Of a DNA stretch of 16,355 nt, positions 7,558 to 14,725 are shown piece after piece. A program made the position numbers and the translations under genes. The stretch spans positions 1 to 16,355 of the forward strand of contig CALMDN010000325.1 of the NCBI GenBank assembly GCA_937864935.1, written 5' to 3'. Within the stretch, counting starts at the first letter, position 1. Every line of letters begins with the position of its first letter. Origin of the DNA: an uncultured Bacteroidales bacterium. GTDB taxonomy: Bacteria; Bacteroidota; Bacteroidia; Bacteroidales; Lentimicrobiaceae. The notes under the pieces are model-generated. The model searched no databases. It was not told the DNA's origin and saw only the letters and a program-made list of their open reading frames with translations.

Positions 7558-9849
7558 ATGACATCTAAAAAGACCGGCAACCCAGGAATCACAGGACTGA
7601 TTTTAAGTCTGTTATTGGTATTGTATTCTGTTGGTTCCCAATCCCAGTCCCGCGAACAGAAAGATTTTCCCTCTTCCGTATCAATGCCGGGATTAACCCT
7701 GAGCGGAGGGGGAGCCAAAGGGCTGGCCCATATCGGGGTTCTGCACATTCTGGACAGCCTGGGCATTGAGGTGAAATGCATTTCCGGAACCAGCATGGGA
7801 AGTATCATCGGTGGTATGTACGCAGCCGGGTATTCTGCCCGTGAAATAGAGGAATTTGCCACCACCATTGACTGGGAAATTCTGTTCTCCCCCCGGCCAG
7901 CCATTGATTACCTGCCACCACAGGATCGGGGCAGGGCAGGTAAAAGCATCATTGAACTTGCGGTTGACGGTAAAAAAATAAAGTTGCCGACTGGTGCCAT
8001 TGAAGGTCAGCAATTGTGGAATACACTGAATGAAATCTTTCTTCCGGTATACAGAATCACCGATTTTGAACAACTGCCAATCCCTTTTGCCTGTGTCGCC
8101 ACCAATGTTGAAACAGGAATGCCGGTGGTCATGAAATCGGGGAACCTCTCCGGAGCCATCAGGGCATCCATGGCAATTCCTTCCGTTTTTACGGCTGTTA
8201 ACCACGACAACCTTAAACTGATTGACGGAGGCGTGGTAAAAAACTTCCCGGTAAGTGTAGCCAAAGACCTGGGAGCAGATTTCGTGATCGGGGTCAACGT
8301 TTCGCAGGGATTGCGCTCTGCTGATAAACTGAATACACCGGTGGATATCATATACCAGATGGGGTTTTACGTTGATGCACTTAACTTTGAGAAAGACAAA
8401 GTACTTACTGACATTTATATCGAACCCGACCTGAGCGGTTTTTCTGCAGCCAGTTTCACCAGCGCGGCGGAGATCATAGAACGTGGAAAGATAGCCGCAC
8501 GTAACAACCTGGATCAGTTAATCCGCCTGGCTGAAATTCTCCGTTCACAGAAACAAACCAGCAACAAGAGTTCAAAGCCGGATTTTACAAAGGATTTTAT
8601 CATCAGCAATATAGAAATCAACGGCAATAAGCAAACCGGTAAGCCTTTCATCGAGGGACGTCTTCAGGTGCAATCAGGAGATACCCTGAAAGCCACGGAT
8701 TTTTCAAAGGCCGTTAACCGCCTGTTTGCTACCAACAACTTTGAAAAAATCAATTACACTCTGACCCCCTCATCCGACAAAAACAAGGTTCAACTGAACC
8801 TTGATGTAAGTGAAAAACCGGTCAACCGTCTGTTGTTTGCGGTGAACTTCACATCCTTCAACGGAATTGGACTTATTGCAGGATGGAAATCCAGTAAGTT
8901 TCTGATTGACAATACCAATGCCTACGCCAGGATGCTTATCGGCAAAAACCCGGCCTATGAAGCCGGAATTTCAGTCTTCACCAGCTACAATCAGCAATCC
9001 TGGATAAGTCTGATTTCCAAAGGATTTTCGCTCGAATTTCCTGTTTACGACAACTTCAGTAAAGTATCCAACTACAGACAGTCGCGGGTTGAATTCATTC
9101 TGGCAGGAAATACCATTACGGGTCAAAGCAGCTATTTTTCATTCGGCACCTCCTTCTTTCTTCAGAAACTTAGTCCTAAAATACTTACGGGACTGACCAT
9201 CAAAGGACACAACAATGGCTTTGAAAGCTTCGCCAGCTGGAACCACCACACCCTGAACCGGAATGCCTTCCCTCAAAGTGGTAAGAAAATCAAATTGAAC
9301 CTTTCGCTGATTCACAACCAGAACCCGGACCTGACCGCTTACAACTACGAAGGTGATGCAGTCTCCCTGAGCGAGCTTGATGTACACATAAAAACCTTTC
9401 TTCAGACTACTCTGCGGTGGGAATCATATATACCTTCCGGAGAAAAAACCACCCATATTCTGCGCTTTCAGGGTGGATACAACTTCAGTAATGACGGGAG
9501 TTTTATCAACAGTTTTAATGTAGGGGGCACTTCAGAATTTCTCAACAAGCAGTTTCTTTTCAGCGGGATCAATGAATATGAAATCATTACCAATGCTTTA
9601 ATTTCAGGAGCCTGGGGACTGCAATACCACATCGGCAGCAATGTTTATACAACCGGACTGGTGAATGCCCTTGCCTATGACTTTATTCTTGATAAACTCC
9701 CTCAGGCAACCTACCAACGGAACATTGTTCTGGGAGCCAGCCTGAGTCTGGGCTACCTTTCGCTGCTTGGCCCTGTTGAACTTACCTTTTCGTACAGCCC
9801 GCAAACGGATGCCATCATCGGATATGTCAACCTGGGCTGGTCATTTTAA
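7558..9849 (+). CDS. Patatin-like phospholipase fused to POTRA and outer-membrane barrel (type Vd autotransporter layout)
   Basis: The 763-residue protein starts with a signal peptide (about 1-30, hydrophobic GLILSLLLVLYSVGS). A patatin domain follows (about 44-320) with the oxyanion motif GGGAKG (50-55), the nucleophile elbow GTSMG with Ser79, and the catalytic Asp223 in DGG (223-225). The Ser-Asp dyad is therefore complete, and phospholipase or acyl-hydrolase activity is expected. Residues about 343-423 look like a single POTRA domain (FIISNIEINGNKQTGKPFIE), and the rest is a beta-barrel of the BamA/Omp85 type ending in the outer-membrane signature Phe763. This order matches the PlpD/FplA type Vd layout, in which the barrel is thought to bring the lipase to the cell surface. 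The ATG gives a complete signal peptide. Whether the patatin domain faces outward or the periplasm cannot be told from sequence. Confidence 0.9.
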   Translation: MTSKKTGNPGITGLILSLLLVLYSVGSQSQSREQKDFPSSVSMPGLTLSGGGAKGLAHIGVLHILDSLGIEVKCISGTSMGSIIGGMYAAGYSAREIEEFATTIDWEILFSPRPAIDYLPPQDRGRAGKSIIELAVDGKKIKLPTGAIEGQQLWNTLNEIFLPVYRITDFEQLPIPFACVATNVETGMPVVMKSGNLSGAIRASMAIPSVFTAVNHDNLKLIDGGVVKNFPVSVAKDLGADFVIGVNVSQGLRSADKLNTPVDIIYQMGFYVDALNFEKDKVLTDIYIEPDLSGFSAASFTSAAEIIERGKIAARNNLDQLIRLAEILRSQKQTSNKSSKPDFTKDFIISNIEINGNKQTGKPFIEGRLQVQSGDTLKATDFSKAVNRLFATNNFEKINYTLTPSSDKNKVQLNLDVSEKPVNRLLFAVNFTSFNGIGLIAGWKSSKFLIDNTNAYARMLIGKNPAYEAGISVFTSYNQQSWISLISKGFSLEFPVYDNFSKVSNYRQSRVEFILAGNTITGQSSYFSFGTSFFLQKLSPKILTGLTIKGHNNGFESFASWNHHTLNRNAFPQSGKKIKLNLSLIHNQNPDLTAYNYEGDAVSLSELDVHIKTFLQTTLRWESYIPSGEKTTHILRFQGGYNFSNDGSFINSFNVGGTSEFLNKQFLFSGINEYEIITNALISGAWGLQYHIGSNVYTTGLVNALAYDFILDKLPQATYQRNIVLGASLSLGYLSLLGPVELTFSYSPQTDAIIGYVNLGWSF

Positions 9850-9866
9850 AAATAATCTAAAGAATA

Positions 9867-9898
9867 CTTGACTTTAATGTTATATAATTCTAACTTTG
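9867..9898 (+). promoter_or_regulatory. Strong Bacteroidota-type promoter candidate
   Basis: CTTG at 9867-9870 (a TTG -33 core) lies 20 bases from a perfect TAnnTTTG -7 box, TAACTTTG at 9891-9898. Transcription should start near 9904, about 18 bases before the ATG of the membrane protein at 9922. It begins only 18 bases after the patatin stop, so the membrane-protein and regulator pair has its own promoter. Confidence 0.65.
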
Positions 9899-9921
9899 TG
9901 TTAGATTTAAATAACATTAAC

Positions 9922-10320
9922 ATGAAAAGATCTGTTCTTGTATTTTTGGTTGCAGGGCTGGTACTGCTCACAAGCCTGCTCTGGATGGTTAATTCGGCCG
10001 GAATGGCTGATCTTACCGACACCATTCAGTTCGGTGTCATCGGACTACTGGTTGCCTTCGCGGTTTTCATTGGGTTCAGACGTCTGAAAAGCGAAAGGCG
10101 TGGTGAACCTGCAGAAGATGAACTGTCGAAAAGTATACTGCAGAAAACCGCTGCCTTTTCGTATTACATTTCCCTGTACCTGTGGGTTGCCATGATCTAC
10201 ATCAAAGACAGGGTAAACATGGATACCGAGCAGCTGCTGGGTACAGGCATACTCGGGATGGCGATAACTTTCGCTTTGTGCTGGCTGATATTAAATTTCA
10301 GGGGAATGCGCCATGAATAA
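9922..10320 (+). CDS. Small four-helix inner-membrane protein
   Basis: This 132-residue protein has four clear hydrophobic segments: about 5-23, 35-52, 78-94 and 107-126. A charged cytoplasmic loop ([18 protein letters not shown], 53-70) separates helices 2 and 3. No catalytic motif is visible. The ATG at 9922 directly follows a good promoter candidate; the longer frame from a TTG at 9868 begins inside that promoter and is rejected. The gene overlaps the next gene, a small Cro/C1-type regulator, by eight bases. Membrane-protein and XRE-regulator pairs of this size recur in bacteria, and some membrane partners are annotated as DUF2178-like. I infer the regulator controls or responds to this protein, but the signal is unknown. 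Confidence 0.75.
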   Translation: MKRSVLVFLVAGLVLLTSLLWMVNSAGMADLTDTIQFGVIGLLVAFAVFIGFRRLKSERRGEPAEDELSKSILQKTAAFSYYISLYLWVAMIYIKDRVNMDTEQLLGTGILGMAITFALCWLILNFRGMRHE

Positions 10321-10513
10321 CCGGATACGGGAACTGAGGGCCAGACACAATATGACCCAGGATGATCTTGCCCGTAAAGTAAATGTACGCAGGGAAACCA
10401 TCGTATTTCTTGAGAAGAACAAGTACAACCCTTCTCTGCGGCTGGCTTACGATATCGCAAAAGTCTTCGGTATCACCATCGAAGAAGTCTTTCTGTTTGA
10501 ATCTGAAACTTAA
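10313..10513 (+). CDS. Small Cro/C1-type (XRE) transcriptional regulator
   Basis: This 66-residue protein consists almost only of an HTH_3 domain. Its helix-turn-helix covers about residues 16-34 ([19 protein letters not shown]), followed by the typical [22 protein letters not shown]. It has the compact YozG-like form, with no sensor domain. The ATG at 10313 overlaps the end of the membrane-protein gene (stop at 10318-10320), so the two are translationally coupled. It probably binds DNA as a dimer and may regulate its own operon, but no clear operator repeat was found at the 9867-9898 promoter. Confidence 0.9.
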   Translation: MNNRIRELRARHNMTQDDLARKVNVRRETIVFLEKNKYNPSLRLAYDIAKVFGITIEEVFLFESET

Positions 10514-10562
10514 ATTGTCAGGTAAAATCACCCCGCTACACCGGCATCTGCTTTTTTCGGGC

Positions 10563-10586
10563 TCCGGTTTCATCTGAGAAACCGGA
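10563..10586 (+). terminator. Hairpin after the regulator gene, probable terminator
   Basis: TCCGGTTTC (10563-10571) pairs perfectly with GAAACCGGA (10578-10586) over a 6-base loop, about 50 bases after the regulator stop. No T-run follows, so factor-independent termination is not assured; processing or stabilisation of the 3' end is the alternative. The 169 bases from here to the next gene are AT-rich near 10720-10750 and show no full TAnnTTTG box. Confidence 0.4.
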
Positions 10587-10755
10587 ATAACCGATAGTTT
10601 ATGTACACCCGGTACTTAAGAAACATGCCCGATAGAACCTGGAAGCAGAAAATGGAGTTTTTTATACTTCCGCACAGAATATCGGCCTGAAATGCCATTA
10701 CAAATCAGCGATCCTGATATAATACATATATAAGTGTATAAATATTCCACCCTTC

Positions 10756-13032
10756 ATGAAAAACCGAATCGCTGTAAAAGGATTGATCATCCTGCTTCTG
10801 CTGTCGGTAGCGGGCAGTTGCCGGAAAATGGATCTTTATGAAGAATCCGGCATCTCAATGAATAAACTCAGGGTTTCACCTGAATTTGACTGGGAATCAA
10901 GCCGGCTGATTCACCTGTCTGTAAAAATCGATTTATTGCCTGGCTCCGTTGGAAAACTCGGCCGCATCTCTGTATATGATCATCATCCCGACAAAAACGG
11001 CAAACTGCTGATTTCCGGTGCTGCCGGATATGAATCACCTTTTGAGTATCAGTTGCGGATTCCTTCCACGCTCCTGAAGATTTACCTTAAGGCAGAGACC
11101 GGCAATGGTTTTGCTGAAATTGATTCAGTTGCCACCACCGATCAGGTAAACTATGTTTTCTCTCAAACCATAAAAAACAGTTTCAAAACTGTTGGCAATG
11201 ACCCTGATTGCAGCGGTGCAACGCCTGCTTCCACCCTTTCTGGCAACCAGACCTACAACATCAGCGACGGTGGCAATTATTATGTAACAGGAACCTTCTC
11301 CGGTTCGGTGAATTTTGGCGGCAGCGGCGGCATCATTACCGTTTGCGGCACTATGAATGCACAGAACATTAACAACACAGGCACTGGTTGCATCATACAG
11401 GTTGCCCCGGGCGGAACTTTTTCGATAAACAACCTCGTGTTGAACAGCGGCGGCCGACTGGTAGCCTATAGCAACAGCCATGTAGCAGTCAACGGGATGA
11501 ACATGAACGGTTCAACATCCAAAATCATCAACTTCTGCGATGATTTTGTGATAGGTTCACAGTTCTCTCCCAATGGTTCGGTTGAAAATTATGGTATAAT
11601 CACCATGAACGGGGGCCTCAACATCAATGCCAATGCCGGACTCTTCATCAACACCGGAACCATGGACATTAACGGGAACTTCAACATGAACAGTTCCCTC
11701 ACCAACGACGGAACCATGCTGGTATCAGGAACTTTTAACCTCAACAGCGGGACCCTGAATCAGAACTGTAAATTGCTACTCGATAACAACCTGACACTGA
11801 ATACGGGCAGTATTATCCTGAATGGCGGTTATCTGAAGGTAAACAACCTCTTTCAGATAAATTCTGGAGGCACACTGCTGCTGCAGAACAATTCGATGAT
11901 CTCTGCCGGCAGCTATGGCCAGAATGCTAACGTTCAGGGAAGCGGATCGGGCAATGAGATCGTTATTTCCGGACAGGGATACATCAATGGTTCAAACAAG
12001 GTTAGCGGCCCCATTGAGATGGTAACCACTTCCGGCACACTTTCGCCCGGAAACAGTTCAAACTTCATCAACGGTGCCACCCTCCGGAGCATTGAAAACG
12101 GTGTAAATGTAATACCCGTATCAGAGTGCAACCCCGAAGGTTATGGAGGTACCCCCGGGCCTCCCGACAGCGACGGAGACGGAGTGACCGACGATCTTGA
12201 CCAGTATCCGGCCGATGCAGGACGGGCATTCAACAATTATTACCCCTCACAGGTAGGTTTTGGAACACTGGCCTTTGAAGACATGTGGCCATACAAGGCC
12301 GACTATGACCTCAATGATCTTGTGGTGGATTACCAGTACCAAATGGTTACCAACGCACGAAATCAGGTAGTTGATATCAAGGCTTCCTACTCGGTAAGGG
12401 CTGCAGGAGCAGGATTCAGAAATGGCTTCGGGATTCAGATCGATGGTCTTATGCCAGGCCAGGTAGCATCGGTAAGTGGTTGTTCACCGGATAATTCCAT
12501 TGTCTCACTGAGCCCCAACGGGGTTGAAAGCAATCAGGACAAGGCTGTGATCGTTGTGTTCGACAACTTCAACAATGTGGTACATCGTGGTGAAGGAGCT
12601 ACCTTTTTCAACACAGTGCCCGGCGATCCAAAAGGGTATGGAGACACCCTCCGTGTTAATATTCACCTGAATACCCCGCTTGCTCAGGCCGTGGTCGGCT
12701 CCCCTCCATTTAATGCCTTTATGATCAAAGACATGCAACGGGAGCTTGAAATTCATCTTGCAGATTATCCACCGACTTCCCTTGCCGATGCCGGGCTTTT
12801 CGGAACCGGGAATGACGATTCAAATCCTTCAGCAGGCCGGTACTACAAAACATCGAACAATCTCCCCTGGGCACTGAACCTCCCGGTGAAATTCGACTAC
12901 ACCCCTGAGCAAACTCCCATTATTCTGGGATACAACTATTTCGGGAGCTGGGCCGAGTCAGCCGGTGCTCAGTACGTCAACTGGTATTCCAATCTGAATG
13001 GGTACCGCAATGATCCAGATATTTACAGATAG
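10756..13032 (+). CDS. LruC-domain lipoprotein with repetitive beta-solenoid-like region
   Basis: The 758-residue protein begins with a lipoprotein signal peptide. A hydrophobic stretch (GLIILLLLSVAGS) ends at Cys22 in AGSC, an acceptable though not classical lipobox, so an outer-membrane lipid anchor is likely. Residues about 150-440 are rich in Asn, Gly and Ser and repeat patterns such as FNMNSS, TFNLNSG and TLNTGS every 15-20 residues, which suggests a parallel beta-solenoid. A calcium-binding-like motif DSDGDGVTDDLDQ (471-483) links to a C-terminal LruC domain (about 495-750), recognised by YPADAGRAFNNYYPS, AFEDMWP and DYDLNDLVVDYQ (516-527). LruC-domain proteins are found in Leptospira and many Bacteroidota, with no defined biochemical function. 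The gene stands alone between a regulator pair and a convergent ATPase gene. A surface-exposed adhesive or structural role is an inference. Confidence 0.88.
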   Translation: MKNRIAVKGLIILLLLSVAGSCRKMDLYEESGISMNKLRVSPEFDWESSRLIHLSVKIDLLPGSVGKLGRISVYDHHPDKNGKLLISGAAGYESPFEYQLRIPSTLLKIYLKAETGNGFAEIDSVATTDQVNYVFSQTIKNSFKTVGNDPDCSGATPASTLSGNQTYNISDGGNYYVTGTFSGSVNFGGSGGIITVCGTMNAQNINNTGTGCIIQVAPGGTFSINNLVLNSGGRLVAYSNSHVAVNGMNMNGSTSKIINFCDDFVIGSQFSPNGSVENYGIITMNGGLNINANAGLFINTGTMDINGNFNMNSSLTNDGTMLVSGTFNLNSGTLNQNCKLLLDNNLTLNTGSIILNGGYLKVNNLFQINSGGTLLLQNNSMISAGSYGQNANVQGSGSGNEIVISGQGYINGSNKVSGPIEMVTTSGTLSPGNSSNFINGATLRSIENGVNVIPVSECNPEGYGGTPGPPDSDGDGVTDDLDQYPADAGRAFNNYYPSQVGFGTLAFEDMWPYKADYDLNDLVVDYQYQMVTNARNQVVDIKASYSVRAAGAGFRNGFGIQIDGLMPGQVASVSGCSPDNSIVSLSPNGVESNQDKAVIVVFDNFNNVVHRGEGATFFNTVPGDPKGYGDTLRVNIHLNTPLAQAVVGSPPFNAFMIKDMQRELEIHLADYPPTSLADAGLFGTGNDDSNPSAGRYYKTSNNLPWALNLPVKFDYTPEQTPIILGYNYFGSWAESAGAQYVNWYSNLNGYRNDPDIYR

Positions 13033-13035
13033 CGC

Positions 13036-13049
13036 CAATCCGTGGATTG
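13036..13049 (+). terminator. Possible short terminator after the LruC gene
   Basis: CAATC (13036-13040) pairs with GATTG (13045-13049) around CGTG, three bases after the LruC stop codon, and is followed by the T-rich stretch ATTCTTCTGTCTT. The stem is short, so the call is weak. It sits in the 112-base gap between two convergent genes. Confidence 0.3.
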
Positions 13050-13144
13050 ATTCTTCTGTCTTATCCGGCTTCTGGATGAGTTGTTGAAATAATAAGGTTG
13101 ATGCATTGGCAGAGGATTGCTCTTATTTCAAATACTTTCAAGGA

Positions 13145-14392
13145 TTACCCTAAAAACATAGCAGCGTTTATCGCTGAAACATCCTTCCCGAAATGTTTGC
13201 TTTCCGGGTCATTTGAAAGTATAAAAGAGTGCTTGAGCGGTTTGTTGAGGATTTCTCCTAATCCCATTAAGTTTCGTGCATCCCCTGAACTCACTTTTTC
13301 AGACATTTTGATTTCAAATGCCAGGTAATGGTCCGGCATTTCGAGAAGCAGGTCAATTTCAAGTCCGTCATGAGAACGCAGGTGGTAGAGTTTCGCCGGG
13401 TGTCCGGCTGTTGAAATTTGCTTGTAAATCTCAGAAATAATCAGACTTTCAAATTCATTCCCGGTTAATCCACCCTGCTTTTGAAGTACACTGAAAAGAA
13501 CTCCATTGTCCAGATAATGGAATTTGGGCATTTTCGCCAGTCTTTTACCAGCATTGAGCGACCAGGCAGGCAAGAGTACAGCCTGATAACTCAACTCGAA
13601 ATACCGGATGTACCGCTGTACAGTTTTGGTCGTGACTCCGATTTCACTGGCAATTGAAGTTGCATTAATCAGGCATCCTGTATGAAGAGCCAGATAGCGC
13701 TGCAGCTTGATTACCGGCTCAAGATCACGCACCATAGCAAGATCGCGTATGTCTCTTTCCAGATAAGTTGCAACATAATTTTTTAACCAGATGATTTTCT
13801 CTTCATGCGTCAGCTTGTCCTCTGAAACCGCAGGATAAGCACCATATCTTATACAGTGATCCAGGGCTTGCTGCTTCTCGGTCATGCGTTTATCAAGATA
13901 AAATGATGGTAAAATATCAGAAATATCATCTCCGGAAAGCAACCGCTGAAACAGAGAATCCTCCACTTTATCCATCCATGAACCAGTCCTTAACTCAGGC
14001 AATGTAAGTGGATATATTTCAAAAATCACACTTCGGCCAGCCAGGCTTTCTTTAACCTTCTCCAACAAAAGAACCTGACTGGAGCCCAATAATAAATACC
14101 TGGGTTCAGACCATTGATCATATACGGATTTAATGCTTTCGATCAGCCCGGGTTGTTTCTGAACCTCATCAAGTATGGCTTTGGGATATAACTTTCTCCA
14201 TTGGTCTGCTGTTAGTGAAGCATAACGGCTTCGCATCACAGGATCCTCAATAGAGATGTATTCGTAATCCGGAAAAAGCAGTTTTACCAATGTCGTTTTC
14301 CCGGTCTGTCTGGCACCAGTCAAAACAACAATTCTTCCAATCGGTGACTGGCTTATTGTTGAAATTTTCTGTGCTGTTGTCCTGCTCTTCAT
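13145..14392 (-). CDS. AAA_14/DUF4143-family ATP-binding protein
   Basis: This 415-residue protein has the layout of the widespread AAA_14 plus DUF4143 family. The N-terminal P-loop domain carries Walker A GARQTGKTT (26-34, Lys32) and Walker B AILDEVQ (72-78, Asp75-Glu76). LLLGSSQ (about 100) fits the sensor-1 position. A winged-helix-like segment follows (INATSIASEIGVTTKTVQRYIRYFE). The C-terminal DUF4143 part shows a PD-(D/E)XK-like pattern: Asp347 in EIDLLLE, then Glu360-Ile-Lys362 in FEIK. Biochemical function is not established for the family. It is often found alone, and a link to mobile or defence-like regions is only inferred. Sampled lines of the gene look more AT-rich than its neighbours, which would fit transfer. 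It converges with the LruC gene, and its promoter has three operator-like half-sites, so autoregulation is plausible. Confidence 0.92.
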   Translation of the reverse strand: MKSRTTAQKISTISQSPIGRIVVLTGARQTGKTTLVKLLFPDYEYISIEDPVMRSRYASLTADQWRKLYPKAILDEVQKQPGLIESIKSVYDQWSEPRYLLLGSSQVLLLEKVKESLAGRSVIFEIYPLTLPELRTGSWMDKVEDSLFQRLLSGDDISDILPSFYLDKRMTEKQQALDHCIRYGAYPAVSEDKLTHEEKIIWLKNYVATYLERDIRDLAMVRDLEPVIKLQRYLALHTGCLINATSIASEIGVTTKTVQRYIRYFELSYQAVLLPAWSLNAGKRLAKMPKFHYLDNGVLFSVLQKQGGLTGNEFESLIISEIYKQISTAGHPAKLYHLRSHDGLEIDLLLEMPDHYLAFEIKMSEKVSSGDARNLMGLGEILNKPLKHSFILSNDPESKHFGKDVSAINAAMFLG

Positions 14393-14408
14393 TGAACTTC
14401 GATTTTGG

Positions 14409-14416
14409 CAAAATTA
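14409..14416 (-). promoter_or_regulatory. Putative -7 promoter box of the ATPase gene
   Basis: On the minus strand TAATTTTG (14416 down to 14409) is a perfect TAnnTTTG -7 box, ending 16 bases before the ATG at 14392. The inferred transcript would have a leader of only about ten bases. The -33 region is degenerate, with TTTA near 14440-14443 as the closest match. Confidence 0.5.
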
Positions 14417-14423
14417 CACTATT

Positions 14424-14463
14424 ATTCCATATTTTGGCGTAAATTATGGAATATCATTCCATA
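14424..14463. promoter_or_regulatory. Triple half-site operator candidate upstream of the ATPase gene
   Basis: The 8-bp element ATTCCATA occurs at 14424-14431 and 14456-14463, and its reverse complement TATGGAAT at 14445-14452. The two right-hand copies form TATGGAATATCATTCCATA, a perfect inverted repeat with a 3-bp spacer. The left copy lies between the -7 box and the expected -33 position, and the palindrome lies just upstream of it. A protein bound here would block transcription of the ATPase gene. No dedicated regulator gene is adjacent, so the ATPase itself, through its winged-helix segment, or a distant regulator would have to bind. Confidence 0.5.
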
Positions 14464-14526
14464 TTTCAGGTAATAAAAAGAGCATTCATCCTGTTCTTAC
14501 CGATAGGGTAAATTATTTTCTATAGT

Positions 14527-14549
14527 TTTTCCGGGTAAATTCCGGAAAA
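14527..14549. repeat. Inverted repeat in the ATPase/icmF intergenic region
   Basis: TTTTCCGG (14527-14534) pairs with CCGGAAAA (14542-14549) over a 7-base loop. It lies about 180 bases beyond the icmF stop and could act as a terminator for that gene on the minus strand, but no T-run follows in either direction. The rest of 14464-14646 shows no gene and no other clear feature. Confidence 0.3.
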
Positions 14550-14646
14550 TCGGGTTTCAACCCCTGGAGGTTTCGATCTCGCGCCTGAAGTACAGATCAG
14601 ATAAGGCAAACAGAATCAAGGAAAAACGGACAGATTAATCCTGGCC

Positions 14647-14714
14647 ATTGGCTATTGGCTTTTGGCTTTGGGTTGTTGGGTATCAGATTCTGGTTTTTGT
14701 CTTTTGGCTTTGGG
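14647..14714. repeat. Short TTGGCT repeat cluster with 7-bp period
   Basis: TTGGCT occurs three times at 7-bp spacing (14648, 14655, 14662) and again at 14704. The 14-base sequence CTTTTGGCTTTGGG is present twice, at 14659-14672 and 14701-14714. The cluster lies immediately beyond the icmF stop codon. It is a decayed simple repeat rather than a coding region. An open plus-strand frame across it reads as low-complexity Trp/Leu-rich sequence and is not believable. Confidence 0.5.
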
Positions 14715-14725
14715 ATTTTAAAAAC

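Noticed and set aside
13098..13328. 76-residue open frame on the plus strand
   Set aside because: Mostly overlaps the 3' end of the ATPase gene on the other strand and shows no family features.
13145..14463. ATPase as half of a toxin-antitoxin pair
   Set aside because: No small partner gene is present on either side; the palindromic operator alone is not enough.
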